Assembly (NCBI GenBank): GCA_947565425.1
Contig: CANOFW010000001.1
Coordinates: 124,001-188,000 of the forward strand
Length of the DNA: 64,000 nt
DNA from: an uncultured Lachnospiraceae bacterium
GTDB taxonomy: Bacteria; Bacillota; Clostridia; Lachnospirales; Lachnospiraceae
Direction of reading: 5' to 3'
Part shown: one piece after another, positions 25,873 to 36,314 of the stretch
Position numbering within the stretch: position 1 is the first letter of the stretch
Layout of the letters: the number at the start of each line of letters is the position of its first letter
The notes under the pieces: generated by a model
The model's input: the letters and a program-made list of their open reading frames with translations, nothing else
Databases searched by the model: none
Told to the model about the DNA's origin: nothing
Translations under genes and position numbers: made by a program

Positions 25873-27513
25873 TTATTGTAATTCCTCTTCGGGATCTCCC
25901 TCCAGGATAGAAAACGCGATATTCGTCGCATGGTCCGCCACACGCTCCAGTCCCGTCACCAAATCGGTGAAAAGAATTCCCGTCATCGGCAGGCACTTGC
26001 CTTTTGCCATACGCCGCACATGATTCTGCTGAAGCTCGCGCTCCATGGTATCAATACTGTTTTCCAGTTCCAGAATATCCGGCAGGTTCTTCTTATCTAA
26101 AGTTGTAAACATCTCCATTGCTTCCTCAAGGATCTGCAACGTCTTTTGATGCATTTCCCGAATTTCCTTTTCGCCCTTCTTTGTAAATTTGAGGTTTTCT
26201 TCATGGCTCTTGTTCGCCGCATCCGCCATATTTTCCGCATGGTCGCCAATGCGTTCAATATCGCTCACCACATGAAAGAGCGCACCGATACGTTTTGCGT
26301 CCACAACAGGCAACTGCAACTGATTAATCTTTACAAGATAATCTGTAATCTCTTTGCTCAGGAAATCAATCTGATTCTCCACCTCATAAACCCGGTTGAT
26401 TTTGTTCTGGTCCCCATCAAAAAATGCTTCCATAGCAATTCCAAGATTCTCTCTCGCCATCTTACCCATGCGCTCAATCTCCTGCGTAGTCTCCACAACC
26501 GCCGTGGACGGCGAGAAAATATTCTGCTTTCCAATGTAGAGCAGTTGGTACTCCTTCTCTTCCTGATCCGCTCCCGGAATCAAACGACGGCTCATCGCCA
26601 CGAACTGCGCAGACAAGGGAAGGAAAATAATCGTCTGGAAAATCTTAAAGAAGGTATCTGCATTTGCCACACAGCGGCCCACATCGGCGCCGGACACACG
26701 CAAAATAAATCCTTCAAAGTACTTCATGCCAAACGCCAGCAAAATCCCAATAATCACCATACCCAGCACGTTAAACATCACATGGATAAATGCAGCGCAT
26801 TTCGCATCTTTCTTGGCATTCAAACTTGCCAGAACCGCCGGTGTGCAAGAACCGATGTTACAGCCCAGGATCACATAAAAGCAGACAGGCAGATCAATCA
26901 ACCCCTGGCTTGCCATCAACAAGAGGATGCTGACTGTAACCGAAGAACTTTGCACAACAACGGTAATCGCCGTGCCAAATAAGATGCCTACAATCGGGTT
27001 ATCCATACTTCCCAGCGCATCCATCACTGCCTGATAGTTTTTCAGATCCGCCATAGCATCTTTCATCAAACTGATTCCCATGAACAGCGCACCGAATCCT
27101 AAGAGCACCTCGCCCACCTTCTTGAGCATAGGCTTTTTGCCAAACATTACAAATACCGCACCGACAAACAGGATAATCGGCGCAACGCCGGTGAGGTTAA
27201 ACGCTACGAGCTGGGAAGTGATAGTCGTACCAATATTCGCACCGAAGATAATTCCTACAGACTGTGTCAGGCTCATAATTCCTGTGTTTACGAAACTTAC
27301 CACCATAACCGTAGTGGCACCGGAGGACTGTATAATCGCCGTGAACAACGCACCGAACAATACTGCTATAATCTTATTCTTTGTCATGGCTTCCAAAATA
27401 GAGCGAAGCCGCGCGCCCGCTGCCTTTTGCAGACCCTGGCTCATAAAATTCATACCAAACAAAAACAGCCCAAGACCACCTAACAAATCAACGATCAATT
27501 CCATGATATTCAC
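25873..27513 (-). CDS. Na+/phosphate cotransporter with PhoU domain
   Basis: 546 residues. Two related membrane halves of the Na_Pi_cotrans family, with the paired QSSGATTV and QSSSVTVS motifs and GANIGTT / GCNIGSC, are followed by a cytoplasmic PhoU-like helical domain (about 340-546, containing ERIGDHAENMA and ERVADHATNIA). It imports, or possibly exports, inorganic phosphate with sodium. It begins 3 bp after the ribF stop and so is the last gene of the infB operon. Confidence 0.93.
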   Translation of the reverse strand: MNIMELIVDLLGGLGLFLFGMNFMSQGLQKAAGARLRSILEAMTKNKIIAVLFGALFTAIIQSSGATTVMVVSFVNTGIMSLTQSVGIIFGANIGTTITSQLVAFNLTGVAPIILFVGAVFVMFGKKPMLKKVGEVLLGFGALFMGISLMKDAMADLKNYQAVMDALGSMDNPIVGILFGTAITVVVQSSSVTVSILLLMASQGLIDLPVCFYVILGCNIGSCTPAVLASLNAKKDAKCAAFIHVMFNVLGMVIIGILLAFGMKYFEGFILRVSGADVGRCVANADTFFKIFQTIIFLPLSAQFVAMSRRLIPGADQEEKEYQLLYIGKQNIFSPSTAVVETTQEIERMGKMARENLGIAMEAFFDGDQNKINRVYEVENQIDFLSKEITDYLVKINQLQLPVVDAKRIGALFHVVSDIERIGDHAENMADAANKSHEENLKFTKKGEKEIREMHQKTLQILEEAMEMFTTLDKKNLPDILELENSIDTMERELQQNHVRRMAKGKCLPMTGILFTDLVTGLERVADHATNIAFSILEGDPEEELQ

Positions 27514-27516
27514 CCT

Positions 27517-28464
27517 TTAGTTCTTTTGAACTCCTTTTCCCATGTTAAAATATGTTTTGCCGTATTCTATATCCTGCTGCATCTGCTTCTTTAACGCTTC
27601 TAAAGAGGGAAAACGCTGTTCCTCCCTCACATGTTCCAAGAAGCTGACGCGGACTTTCTCTCCGTACAAATCCTGTGACACATCAAATAGATGCGTCTCT
27701 ACGCCAATTGGGTTCTCTCCCTCCACCGTAGGCTTGCAGCCGACATTGGTAATTCCTGGATAACGCTTTCCCCGCCATTCCGTCTCTGTGACATAAACGC
27801 CAAACGGAGGCAACAGCTTGTCCTCCGGCGGAATCAGATTAATCGTGGGAACATGTAATATTTTCTCTCCCATCTTCCTGCCGTGAAGCACCGTTCCTTC
27901 CACAAAAAATGCATAGCCCAGTAAGCGATTTGCTTTTTCAATATTGCCAGCCACAATTTCCTCACGCACAAAAGTACTGCTAATGTCTCTACCATCCTCC
28001 CTGATTTTGTCTACCACCTCGACTTCATAACCATACTGCGCAGCAAACTGCCTGAGCATCCGGTAATCCCCGCGCCGCTTATAGCCAAAGTGAAAATCTG
28101 TTCCCACTACCATATATTTGACATGACAGGCTGTGGCGATTTTGTGGATAAACGTTTCTGGCTCCATACACATCACCTGCCTGGTAAACGGATATTCGAT
28201 CACATAGTCAATCCCCACGCTTGCAAAAAGCCGTTCTTTCTCCGCGCCTGTCGTGATCACCTGCGCCTGAATATCCTGCACTCTTTCCCGGGGCGGGATG
28301 TCAAATGTGAAAATAGCGGCTTTCAAGCCTTTTACCTCCCGTTTCTTTCTCGCCATGTATTGCATCAATAGTTCATGCCCGCGGTGCAGCCCATCGAACT
28401 TTCCCAGAGAAAGTACGGTCGGTCCTTCTATTTCAAATGTCATACTCTGCCTTATGTATTCCAT
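27517..28464 (-). CDS. ribF: Bifunctional riboflavin kinase / FAD synthetase
   Basis: 315 residues from an ATG at 28464 (MEYIRQSM); starts at 28533 or 28440 are possible, as no strong ribosome site decides. The N-terminal adenylyltransferase domain has GKFDGLHRGHELL and VVGTDFHFGYKRRG; the C-terminal flavokinase domain has GRKMGEKILHVPTINL and GITNVGCKPTV. It makes FMN and then FAD from riboflavin. It follows truB, the order common in Firmicutes. Confidence 0.94.
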   Translation of the reverse strand: MEYIRQSMTFEIEGPTVLSLGKFDGLHRGHELLMQYMARKKREVKGLKAAIFTFDIPPRERVQDIQAQVITTGAEKERLFASVGIDYVIEYPFTRQVMCMEPETFIHKIATACHVKYMVVGTDFHFGYKRRGDYRMLRQFAAQYGYEVEVVDKIREDGRDISSTFVREEIVAGNIEKANRLLGYAFFVEGTVLHGRKMGEKILHVPTINLIPPEDKLLPPFGVYVTETEWRGKRYPGITNVGCKPTVEGENPIGVETHLFDVSQDLYGEKVRVSFLEHVREEQRFPSLEALKKQMQQDIEYGKTYFNMGKGVQKN

Positions 28465-28499
28465 AACTTCTGTCCTATCTACATCCGTTTCCTGTCCTA

Positions 28500-29435
28500 T
28501 TATTCCATAAAAATCTTGATTGGGCGTATACATCTACGCCCATTGTCCCAATGGTAAATACCTGCGAAATTCTCTCTCGCGTCATAAACACGCAGCGTCG
28601 TTGTACGGTAAGCATCCTTCCAGTCCAGAAGGCAGCGCGCCTCTAGTGGATTGCCATTATACAGCAATTTAGAAAACTCCTCCCTAACACAAACGCCTGG
28701 ATATTGCAGAAATACACTGTCTGTATTACTGATTAACGCTACAAAATCTTCCCTCGCCAACTCTTTACCTGCCGCTTTTGCACGGACAACCTGAACCTCT
28801 TCCTCAATCTCTGTAAGCTTCTTCGCCTCCCCAATATGAAACTCTGCCACCCTGGTACGCAACAGCGACTCCATGCAGCCGCCACAGCCTGCTTTACTGC
28901 CGATATCATGGCATAAGGCACGGATATAAGTACCCTTGGAACAATGCACACGCATCTTTACACGGGGCAGCGAGACCTCCAAAATATCAATGGAAAAAAT
29001 TTGCACATCACGCGCCGCGCGCTCCACACTGACGCCTGCGCGTGCCAAATCACAGAGCTTCTTTCCATTCACTTTAAGCGCAGAATACATGGGGGGAATC
29101 TGGGCATATGTGCCCACAAAGCCGGCGATAATTTTCCTAATTTCCTCTTCTTGGCAAGTAACTGGACTTTCGCTTGTCACTTTACCGGTAATATCCTGTG
29201 TGTCAGTGGTCTTTCCTAACAGCAAAACTGTCTCATACTCTTTATCCTTATCCGTAAGTAAATCGCAGACTTTCGTGGCCTTACCCAGACACACGGGAAG
29301 CACGCCTTCTGCATCGGGATCCAAGGTTCCGGTATGCCCTATCTTTTTCTGCTGAAAGATTCCACGAAGTTTTGCCACTACATCATGCGAGGTAAACCCT
29401 TTTTCCTTATAAACATTGATGATTCCACTAATCAT
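28500..29435 (-). CDS. truB: tRNA pseudouridine-55 synthase
   Basis: 311 residues from the ATG at 29435, behind GAGAGG. The catalytic Asp lies in HTGTLDPDAEGVLP; KEYETVLLLGKTTDTQD and CSKGTYIRALCHDIG are typical. It converts U55 of the tRNA T-loop to pseudouridine. The start overlaps the end of nrnA by 8 bp, which indicates translational coupling. Confidence 0.95.
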   Translation of the reverse strand: MISGIINVYKEKGFTSHDVVAKLRGIFQQKKIGHTGTLDPDAEGVLPVCLGKATKVCDLLTDKDKEYETVLLLGKTTDTQDITGKVTSESPVTCQEEEIRKIIAGFVGTYAQIPPMYSALKVNGKKLCDLARAGVSVERAARDVQIFSIDILEVSLPRVKMRVHCSKGTYIRALCHDIGSKAGCGGCMESLLRTRVAEFHIGEAKKLTEIEEEVQVVRAKAAGKELAREDFVALISNTDSVFLQYPGVCVREEFSKLLYNGNPLEARCLLDWKDAYRTTTLRVYDARENFAGIYHWDNGRRCIRPIKIFME

Positions 29436-30381
29436 GAAGCTGCCTCTCAATTTCTACGCAAAGCCTGTCAAAAATTTCTTCCGGTGCGCCCTCCATGGTG
29501 GCTCCCGCCGCCATCACATGGCCGCCGCCTTGATATTTCATGGCAATCTCAGCCACATTTACCTTCCCATTGGAGCGCATACTAACCTTCCAAGTGCCAT
29601 CTTCATTTTCATAAAGGAAAATTGCCGCTTGCACGCCCTTTGTCACTCTGAGCTGATTGACAATACCGTCAAGATGCTTGGGCAACACAGCAAAATGCTC
29701 CATTTCCTCCCTGCTGATGGATGTACCTATCGCCGCCCCATCCAGCAAAAGCCTACTATTCAATAACGCCTGCCCTAAAATCTTATTCTGTCCAAAGGTT
29801 TTCGTATAAAATGTGTCGTCCACAATCCTGGAAAAATCAATGCCTTTTTCCATGAGAACACCGGCTGCATTCATCGTCTTTGCAGAAGTGCTTGAATATT
29901 GAAAAACCCCGGTATCATGAACCATGCCCACATAAATGCACTCGGCAATCTCTTTCGTAACATGCTCCTCTCCAATCAGCTCAAAAACCAATTCTGAGGT
30001 GGAACTCGCCTGTGGGAAAATATAATTCTCATCTGCAAAATTGTCATTACTCACATGATGGTCAATACAGATGGTCTTCTTTGCCGTCTCAAAATATTTT
30101 ACGGCTTCTCCCAACCGCCCTGTATCCCCGCAGTCCTGCACAATACACAAGTCATACGTCTGGTCATTGTCACAGGAATGCTTTATTTTATCTGCGTTTT
30201 TCAAAAATTTAAATATATTGGGGATGGGCTCCAGATAAACATCTACCTGTATTTGCGGAAACCAGGTCTTGATATAATTATACGTTGCCAGGCAGGAACC
30301 CACACAGTCGCCGTCAGGTCTGACATGGCCTGCAATGGCAACTGTTTTTACCTGTGCCAGTTGAGACGCTAACTCTCTCAT
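29428..30381 (-). CDS. nrnA: DHH-DHHA1 phosphoesterase (nanoRNase / pAp phosphatase)
   Basis: 317 residues from the ATG at 30381, 8 bp after AAGGAG; a GTG three codons earlier is less likely. Metal-binding motifs are GHVRPDGDCVGS, QDCGDTGR, IDHHVSND and GMVHDTGVF; the C-terminal DHHA1 motif is GGGHVMAAGA. It degrades 2-5-mer RNA and dephosphorylates pAp. The rbfA-nrnA-truB order is typical for Firmicutes. Confidence 0.93.
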   Translation of the reverse strand: MRELASQLAQVKTVAIAGHVRPDGDCVGSCLATYNYIKTWFPQIQVDVYLEPIPNIFKFLKNADKIKHSCDNDQTYDLCIVQDCGDTGRLGEAVKYFETAKKTICIDHHVSNDNFADENYIFPQASSTSELVFELIGEEHVTKEIAECIYVGMVHDTGVFQYSSTSAKTMNAAGVLMEKGIDFSRIVDDTFYTKTFGQNKILGQALLNSRLLLDGAAIGTSISREEMEHFAVLPKHLDGIVNQLRVTKGVQAAIFLYENEDGTWKVSMRSNGKVNVAEIAMKYQGGGHVMAAGATMEGAPEEIFDRLCVEIERQLHD

Positions 30382-30393
30382 ATTGAACACTCC

Positions 30394-30747
30394 TTACTGA
30401 TGATTCACGTCATCTATCAGTTTTGACATATTCACGCCATATTCAATAGACTGGTCTAAGATAAAGCGGATTTCCGGTGTGTTCCTCAAATTGATATTCT
30501 GCGCCAACTGCCTGCGGATGTAACCTTCCGCACTCTTTAATCCTTCCACCGTATCTTGCTGCACTTTCTCATCTCCCAGCACACTGATATATGCTTTACA
30601 ACTTTTTAAATCCGGCGCGACCTCAACGGAAACTACCGAGGTGAACGGCGCAATCCTGGGGTCTTTGATCTCCCCTCTAATAATATTGCTCAGTTCACGC
30701 TGTACTTCACCGTTGATTCTTGTATTCTTAATGCTGTTCTTTCTCAT
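30394..30747 (-). CDS. rbfA: 30S ribosome-binding factor A
   Basis: 117 residues with the type II KH fold of RbfA: INGEVQRELSNIIRGEIKDPRI near the N-terminus, VSVEVAPDLKSCKAYISVLG in the middle and LRNTPEIRFILDQS toward the end. It assists late 30S maturation at the 5' end of 16S rRNA. It lies between infB and nrnA with about 30 bp on the infB side. Confidence 0.95.
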   Translation of the reverse strand: MRKNSIKNTRINGEVQRELSNIIRGEIKDPRIAPFTSVVSVEVAPDLKSCKAYISVLGDEKVQQDTVEGLKSAEGYIRRQLAQNINLRNTPEIRFILDQSIEYGVNMSKLIDDVNHQ

Positions 30748-30777
30748 ATACTGCCTTACTCCTTCTTCACCAAACGC

Positions 30778-33774
30778 TTAGCGTGGCACCTCTACCATCG
30801 TATAGGCTTCTACCACGTCAAGCTCCTGAATTTCGTTAAAGCCGTCAAATACCAGCCCACATTCATAGCCTGCCCGAACTTCCTTCACATCATCCTTAAA
30901 ACGTTTCAAAGATGCAAGATCTCCCTCAAAAATCTGCTCGCCCTCTCTGGAAATACGCACCTTGCATCCTCTCTGGAACGTACCGTCCAGCACATAGGAA
31001 CCTGCAATATTGCCCACACCGGAAGCTTTGAAAATCTGGCGGATTTCTGCATGGCCAAGTACTTTCTCCTCAAATACGGGGTCAAGCATTCCTTTCATAG
31101 CCGCCTGCACATCTTCAATGGCATTATAGATAACCTTATACAGCCTCATGTCTACGCCTTCGCGGTCTGCCGTGGCCTTGGCCGTAGCATCAGGGCGAAC
31201 ATTAAAGCCAATAATAATCGCATTGGAGGCGGATGCCAGGCTTACGTCCGACTCATTGATTGCGCCCACGCCACCATGGATAACCTTGACCATGACTTCC
31301 TCATTTGACAGTTTCACCAAACTTTGCTTTACTGCCTCCACGGAACCCTGAACATCTGCTTTTACGATAATTGGAAGCTCTTTGATATTTCCTGATTGAA
31401 TCTGTGAGAACAAATCATCCAGGGACATTCTGGATTTCGTGTCTTCGAGCATCCGCTCACGCCCCTCAGAAATAAAGGTATCTGCAAAGCTTTTTGCCTC
31501 ACGCTCAGAATCGGTACATACAAAGACTTCCCCAGCATTTGGCACATTATTCAAGCCTAAAATTTCCACTGGTGTGGAAGGAGATGCCTCTTTTACACGC
31601 CTTCCTTTATCATCAATCATCGCTCTCACTTTACCGTAACAACTTCCACAAGCAATAGGCTGACCTACTTTTAACGTTCCTTTCTGTACCAGAACTGTTG
31701 CCACAGAACCACGTCCCTTATCAAGCTGCGCTTCGATGACAAGCCCACGTGCATTACGCTTGGGATTGGCTTTCAATTCACTTACTTCCGCTGTCAGCAA
31801 TACCATCTCTAACAGCGATTCAATTCCTTCATGTGTGTGCGCCGATACCGGTACAAAAATGGTGCTGCCGCCCCAATCTTCCGGAATCAGTTCATGTTCT
31901 GCAAGTTCTTGTTTCACACGCTCAATATTGGCGCTTGGCTTATCTATCTTATTGATTGCGACTATAATCTCAACACCTGCTGCCTTAGCATGGCTGATTG
32001 CCTCCACAGTCTGCGGCATCACACCGTCGTCAGCAGCAACCACCAAGATTGCAATATCTGTAGCATTTGCCCCACGCATACGCATAGCTGTAAATGCTTC
32101 ATGGCCCGGAGTATCTAAAAACGTGATTTTCTCTCCGTTACACTCAACCATGTACGCACCGATGTGCTGCGTAATTCCGCCTGCCTCTTTATCAATCACA
32201 TGTGTGTCGCGGATTGCATCCAACAGCGAGGTCTTACCGTGATCTACATGACCCATAACGCAGACAACCGGCGGCCGTTTTACCATAACTGCCTCATCTT
32301 CCTCCTCTTCTTTGAGAAGTTCGGCAATGACATCTATTTTCTCTTCCATCTCACAAATGCAGTTGAACTCCAAGGCAATCTCTTCCGCAGTTGCAAAATC
32401 AATCTCATTGTTTACCGTTACAATATTACCTTGCAAAAACAGCTTCTTAATAATCACGGAAGCCTGCACTTTCATACGGTCTGCAAATTCTTTGATCGTC
32501 ATCTTCTCCGGCAATGTAATCGTCTTAATCGTATCTTCTTCTTTCTTCTGCGGCTGCGGTGCAGGCTGCTGGTTCTTCTTCCCCCTGGTCTTCTTCTCCA
32601 GGTTATCAAATCTCTCCTTCTTCCTGCCCATCAACTCTTTTTCATGTCTCTGGCTATTTCCCTTACGATTATCGCGCTCCCTGCTCTCTTTTCCTCTGCT
32701 TTCTTCTAAGGATGATGGACTGTTCTGATTCAGTTTATTGATTTCTTGCTCAAAACGACTCTTTTGCGGAGAGCGGTTATTCTGGAAATTCCTGTTATTG
32801 CGATCCCCTTGCGGCCTTCTATTGCGGTCTCCCTGCGGTCTTGCATTGCGGTCTCCCTGGAACCTGTTATTGCGATCCCCCTGCGGTCTTGCATTGCGGT
32901 CCCCTTGCGGCCTTCCGTTACGATCTCCCTGCGGCCTGCCATTGCGATCTCCCTGGAACCTGTTATTGCGATCTCCCTGTGGTCTTGCATTGCGGTCTCC
33001 CTGCGGCCTGCCATTGCGGTCCCCTTGCGGCCTGCCATTGCGGTCTCCCTGCGGCCTTGCGTTTCGATCTCCTTGTGGCCGTACGTCCCTATCTCCTTGT
33101 GGCTTCGCTGTGTGATCCTGCGGTCTTGCCGGCTGTTCACTCTGTGCTTTGATTACATTTTCCGCCTGCTCACGTACCGGACGTTCTGACAGATTCTTCA
33201 AACTCTCCTGCGGCTTCACAGATGCTTCTCCCTGCGGCCTGCTGTTTCGCTCTCCCTGCGGTCTTGCATTGCGGTCCCCCTGAGGGCTTGCGTTTCGACC
33301 TCCCTGCGTTCTGCCATTTCGATCTCCCTGCGGCCTCGCCGGACGCTTCTGTGCCGTCTTGCTATTCTGCGGATTGAACACAGCCGTAATGCTGGCTTTT
33401 TTCTTCGGGCGTTCCTGAGGTTTTTTGGACTCTTGAGATGATGAATTTGCCGTTTCCTCCTGAATTGGCTCCTTTGTCGGCGCTGTCTGCGTCGATGATT
33501 TCGCCGCCTCCGCCTGTGCTGATTCTTTTGCTGCCGCCTCTACCTTAGGAGAAGCCTGCTGCGCCGCTTCCCGGGAAACTTCCTTTCTGTCCGCTTTACG
33601 TGCCGGCTCTGAATTCCTTCCTGAAAATTTATTTCTCACCATTTCGATAGTCTCATCCTCCACGGAACTGCTTGCTACTTTACCGGTAATATCCTTTTCC
33701 GCCAGAAACTTAATAATTTCCTTTGATTCTATGTTCAATTCATTCGCAAGTGCATATATTCTCATTTTTGCCAT
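30778..33774 (-). CDS. infB: Translation initiation factor IF-2 with long repeat-rich N-terminus
   Basis: 998 residues. An IF2_N domain (1-55) is followed by about 440 residues of low-complexity sequence: Ala/Glu/Lys-rich stretches, then an Arg/Gln/Gly/Asp/Asn repeat array (about residues 140-330), then charged linker. The conserved part begins near residue 420 with a second IF2_N-like domain ([21 protein letters not shown]). The GTPase domain has [20 protein letters not shown] and NKIDKPSAN, and domains II-IV end the protein. It brings fMet-tRNA to the 30S subunit. The extra N-terminal length is unusual for Firmicutes and probably disordered. Confidence 0.96.
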   Translation of the reverse strand: MAKMRIYALANELNIESKEIIKFLAEKDITGKVASSSVEDETIEMVRNKFSGRNSEPARKADRKEVSREAAQQASPKVEAAAKESAQAEAAKSSTQTAPTKEPIQEETANSSSQESKKPQERPKKKASITAVFNPQNSKTAQKRPARPQGDRNGRTQGGRNASPQGDRNARPQGERNSRPQGEASVKPQESLKNLSERPVREQAENVIKAQSEQPARPQDHTAKPQGDRDVRPQGDRNARPQGDRNGRPQGDRNGRPQGDRNARPQGDRNNRFQGDRNGRPQGDRNGRPQGDRNARPQGDRNNRFQGDRNARPQGDRNRRPQGDRNNRNFQNNRSPQKSRFEQEINKLNQNSPSSLEESRGKESRERDNRKGNSQRHEKELMGRKKERFDNLEKKTRGKKNQQPAPQPQKKEEDTIKTITLPEKMTIKEFADRMKVQASVIIKKLFLQGNIVTVNNEIDFATAEEIALEFNCICEMEEKIDVIAELLKEEEEDEAVMVKRPPVVCVMGHVDHGKTSLLDAIRDTHVIDKEAGGITQHIGAYMVECNGEKITFLDTPGHEAFTAMRMRGANATDIAILVVAADDGVMPQTVEAISHAKAAGVEIIVAINKIDKPSANIERVKQELAEHELIPEDWGGSTIFVPVSAHTHEGIESLLEMVLLTAEVSELKANPKRNARGLVIEAQLDKGRGSVATVLVQKGTLKVGQPIACGSCYGKVRAMIDDKGRRVKEASPSTPVEILGLNNVPNAGEVFVCTDSEREAKSFADTFISEGRERMLEDTKSRMSLDDLFSQIQSGNIKELPIIVKADVQGSVEAVKQSLVKLSNEEVMVKVIHGGVGAINESDVSLASASNAIIIGFNVRPDATAKATADREGVDMRLYKVIYNAIEDVQAAMKGMLDPVFEEKVLGHAEIRQIFKASGVGNIAGSYVLDGTFQRGCKVRISREGEQIFEGDLASLKRFKDDVKEVRAGYECGLVFDGFNEIQELDVVEAYTMVEVPR
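32796..33107 (-). repeat. 13-unit, 24-bp tandem repeat inside infB
   Basis: Codes for octapeptides of the form RPQGDRN(A/G/N), 13 in a row, with a higher-order pattern in which a RFQGDRN unit recurs every five units. Scattered related units continue to about 33350. The 24-bp period keeps several antisense frames open; those are shadows. Copy number is likely to vary between strains. Confidence 0.9.
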
Positions 33775-33790
33775 ACTTTTACTACCTCCG

Positions 33791-34117
33791 CTATTCTGTT
33801 ATTCCGTTTTCTCTGTTAATCAATTTTTCCTCCAGGCTCTTGGCAAAGCCTTCATCAAGCACTGCAAGGGATGCCCGAAACTGCTTCCCTATTGCATTTC
33901 CCAATGCTTCTTTTGAAGCATACGCATAGATGGGGACCTGATAAAAGGAACATTTATCGTGAAACATCTTTTTCGTATTTTCCGAGGCTTCCTCAGACAC
34001 AATCACAAGAAATGCACTGCCGGATTTTACCGCTTTCTCTGTTGAAAATTCTCCGCTTGCAATCTTTCCCGCTTTGGCTGCCAGACCAAGCATGGATAAT
34101 ATTCTATCCCTTTGCAA
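33791..34117 (-). CDS. ylxQ: L7Ae-family RNA-binding protein YlxQ
   Basis: 108 residues of the L7Ae/L30e/S12e fold: [37 protein letters not shown] and a C-terminal [17 protein letters not shown]. It binds kink-turn RNA in related proteins; the cellular role is still unclear. It overlaps the end of ylxR by 14 bp and lies between nusA-ylxR and infB, the standard position. Confidence 0.9.
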   Translation of the reverse strand: MQRDRILSMLGLAAKAGKIASGEFSTEKAVKSGSAFLVIVSEEASENTKKMFHDKCSFYQVPIYAYASKEALGNAIGKQFRASLAVLDEGFAKSLEEKLINRENGITE

Positions 34118-34376
34118 TAATTTTCATCTCCTTTGTCAGATCCTCAATTACTTCCTGAGGAATTGCCATTTTCAATGACCGCTCCAAACCTCTGCTTTTG
34201 ATTGCCTGCGCAAGACATTCCTCATTCGGGCATATATAAGCCCCTCTGCCGTTTTTCTTACCGGTGGCATCCAAAAGTATCTCATTCTCAGCCGTCTTAA
34301 TCACCCGCAGCAACTCCTTCTTGCCTTTCATCTCCCTGCACCCGACGCATTGGCGCATAGGAACCTTCTTATTCAT
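34104..34376 (-). CDS. ylxR: YlxR family RNA-binding protein (DUF448)
   Basis: 90 residues from the ATG at 34376 (MNKKVPMRQ), which overlaps the end of nusA by 8 bp. The signatures are RQCVGCREMKGKKELLRVI and GRGAYICPNEECLAQA. A YlxR/RnpM protein in B. subtilis has been linked to RNase P. Longer readings upstream lie inside nusA. Confidence 0.92.
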   Translation of the reverse strand: MNKKVPMRQCVGCREMKGKKELLRVIKTAENEILLDATGKKNGRGAYICPNEECLAQAIKSRGLERSLKMAIPQEVIEDLTKEMKIIAKG

Positions 34377-35589
34377 TGGACCGTTCCTCGTAATCATCCG
34401 CAGCGGCCTCCTCATACTCATTTAAAGGCGCTTCTTCAAAATCGTCCGCAGCAGATTGCTCGTAATCTTCTTCGTAGTTCCCCTCTTCATACGATTCCTC
34501 TTCGTATTCATCATACTCCTCATAATCGTTCTCATAATCCATGAAATCCCCGGCTTCTCTCGCCTGCGTCTCACTCTTAATGTCAATCTTAAATCCGGTC
34601 AGCCTTGCTGCCAGCCTTGCATTCTGTCCTTCTTTTCCAATTGCAAGAGATAACTGGTAATCCGGCACGACAACCTTTGCCGTTTTCTCTTCCGCATCGG
34701 CAATAACAGAAATAACTTTCGCCGGGCTCAATGCATTCTCAATCAACATAGCTGCATTATCGCTCCAATTAATAATATCTATCTTTTCTCCCCTAAGCTC
34801 ATTGACAATCGCATTTACTCTTGCCCCGTTCATTCCCACGCACGCCCCCACCGGGTCAACGTCGGGATCGTTACTCCAGACCGCAATTTTCGTCCTGCTT
34901 CCTGCTTCTCTGGAAATACTTTTAATTTCTACAATTCCGTCTTTCACCTCTGTAACCTCTGATTCAAAAAGACGTTTTACCAGCTCTGGGTGTGTTCTGG
35001 ACACCAAAATTTTGGGGCCTTTCGAGGTAGACTTGACTTCCAAAATATAAAGCTTGATTCGCTCTGTGGGCTGAAAAACCTCACCCTTTATCTGCTCATT
35101 CTCGCTCAAAATGGCATCTACTTTCCCAAGGTTAATGCTAATGTTTTTTCCTACATACCGCTGAACGATACCAGTCACCACATCTTTTTCTTTCTCGTAG
35201 TACTGGTCAAACAACACCTTACGCTCTTCCTCACGAATTTTTTGCAGAATGACATTTTTCGCATTCTGGGTAGCAATCCTGCCAAACTCCTTAGACTTGA
35301 CCTCAATATTGACGATATCGCCCACCTCATATTTGGAATCTATCATTCTGGCATTCCCCAAACTAATCTGCGTTACATCATCCTCTACTTCCTCCACGAC
35401 GGTTTTTTCCGCATATACGTGGTATTCACAAGTCTCAGGATTCATATCTACTTTGATATTATCCGACTTGCCAAAATGATTCTTACATGCCGTAATCAGT
35501 GAATTCTCAATGGCTTCGAGCAACGTCTCTTTACTGATGTCTTTCTCCTTCTCCAATATATTTAACGCTTCTAATAACTCATTGTTCAT
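34369..35589 (-). CDS. nusA: Transcription termination/antitermination factor NusA
   Basis: 406 residues. N-terminal RNA polymerase-binding domain (1-125), S1 domain (about 135-200, [19 protein letters not shown]), and two KH domains ([50 protein letters not shown]). The last 55 residues are a strongly acidic, Tyr/Glu-rich tail ([13 protein letters not shown]) in place of the repeat domains of proteobacterial NusA. It follows rimP by about 40 bp. Confidence 0.96.
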   Translation of the reverse strand: MNNELLEALNILEKEKDISKETLLEAIENSLITACKNHFGKSDNIKVDMNPETCEYHVYAEKTVVEEVEDDVTQISLGNARMIDSKYEVGDIVNIEVKSKEFGRIATQNAKNVILQKIREEERKVLFDQYYEKEKDVVTGIVQRYVGKNISINLGKVDAILSENEQIKGEVFQPTERIKLYILEVKSTSKGPKILVSRTHPELVKRLFESEVTEVKDGIVEIKSISREAGSRTKIAVWSNDPDVDPVGACVGMNGARVNAIVNELRGEKIDIINWSDNAAMLIENALSPAKVISVIADAEEKTAKVVVPDYQLSLAIGKEGQNARLAARLTGFKIDIKSETQAREAGDFMDYENDYEEYDEYEEESYEEGNYEEDYEQSAADDFEEAPLNEYEEAAADDYEERSNE

Positions 35590-35630
35590 TTTTTTATCCT
35601 CCTGAATAGTTTACTGTTATTTGACGCATA

Positions 35631-36098
35631 TCAAAAGTCAAAGGCAAGACGAATCAATGCAATTTCAGATTTTTCAAAAGTCTTTTTTGCCCCATCATCC
35701 ATTTCTATAGTTACAGTCTTATCATCATACGAATCCAAAACACCATAAAATTCCTTCTCTTTCTCAATCGCACGGTAAGTCCGAATTTCGATATCTTTGC
35801 CGACACTCCTTGCATAATCTTTTTCTTTCTTCAACGGCCTGCCCAACCCCGGGGAACTCACTTCAAATATATAGGAACCTTCGACATAATCTTTTTCGTC
35901 CAACAAGACGCTCATTCTTCGGCTCACGAGCTCGCAGTCATCTACCGTAATTCCCCCTGCTTTATCTATATAGGCCCGTAAATACCAGTTACTGCCTTCC
36001 TTTACATACTCAACGTCTACCAGTTCAAACCCGTACTCTTCCATCATAGGCTCCAGAAGTTTTTCTGTTTCCTGCTCATAAAATTCTCTCCTTGACAT
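35631..36098 (-). CDS. rimP: Ribosome maturation factor RimP
   Basis: 155 residues. The N-terminal alpha/beta domain has GFELVDVEYVKEGSNWYLRAYID and SPGLGRPLKKEKD; the C-terminal SH3-like domain contains GVLDSYDDKTVTIEMDD. It helps 30S assembly. It is the first gene of the nusA-infB operon, behind a leader of about 100 nt. Confidence 0.95.
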   Translation of the reverse strand: MSRREFYEQETEKLLEPMMEEYGFELVDVEYVKEGSNWYLRAYIDKAGGITVDDCELVSRRMSVLLDEKDYVEGSYIFEVSSPGLGRPLKKEKDYARSVGKDIEIRTYRAIEKEKEFYGVLDSYDDKTVTIEMDDGAKKTFEKSEIALIRLAFDF

Positions 36099-36150
36099 AT
36101 CACACCTGCCTTTCTTTCCAACATTCCTGTAAGCCCTTTACACAAAATTA

Positions 36151-36172
36151 AGAGTGGACGTATGCCCACTCT
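36151..36172 (-). promoter_or_regulatory. Leader hairpin before rimP
   Basis: Stem AGAGTGG / CCACTCT with TTAATTTTG after it in the transcript, so it could act as a weak attenuator. The GAGAGTGG sequence recurs in the infC leader. Confidence 0.4.
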
Positions 36173-36196
36173 CAAGCCTCAGGTTATCTAGTTATC

Positions 36197-36219
36197 ATAT
36201 ATATAATAGCACTTGTCAA
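36197..36219 (-). promoter_or_regulatory. Candidate promoter of the rimP-nusA-infB operon
   Basis: Minus strand TTGACA (36214-36219), with an AT-rich stretch holding TATGAT and TGATAA 14-16 bp downstream. The -35 is perfect; the exact -10 is uncertain. Confidence 0.55.
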
Positions 36220-36314
36220 ATAAAAAAGCAAGAAAAAAATACCGGAAGTACCTCTTACATCCTGTATTGAAATGCTTACGCCTGTTTTTGACAGCTTTGC
36301 AAGGAAGGGATGTT

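Noticed and set aside
32796-33107. CRISPR-like regular repeat
   Set aside because: The repeats are contiguous without spacers and code in frame for IF-2.
32738-33189. Several long plus-strand frames opposite infB
   Set aside because: They arise because the 24-bp infB repeat is a multiple of three and keeps antisense frames open; there are no ribosome sites, and the sequence is only the repeat in translation.
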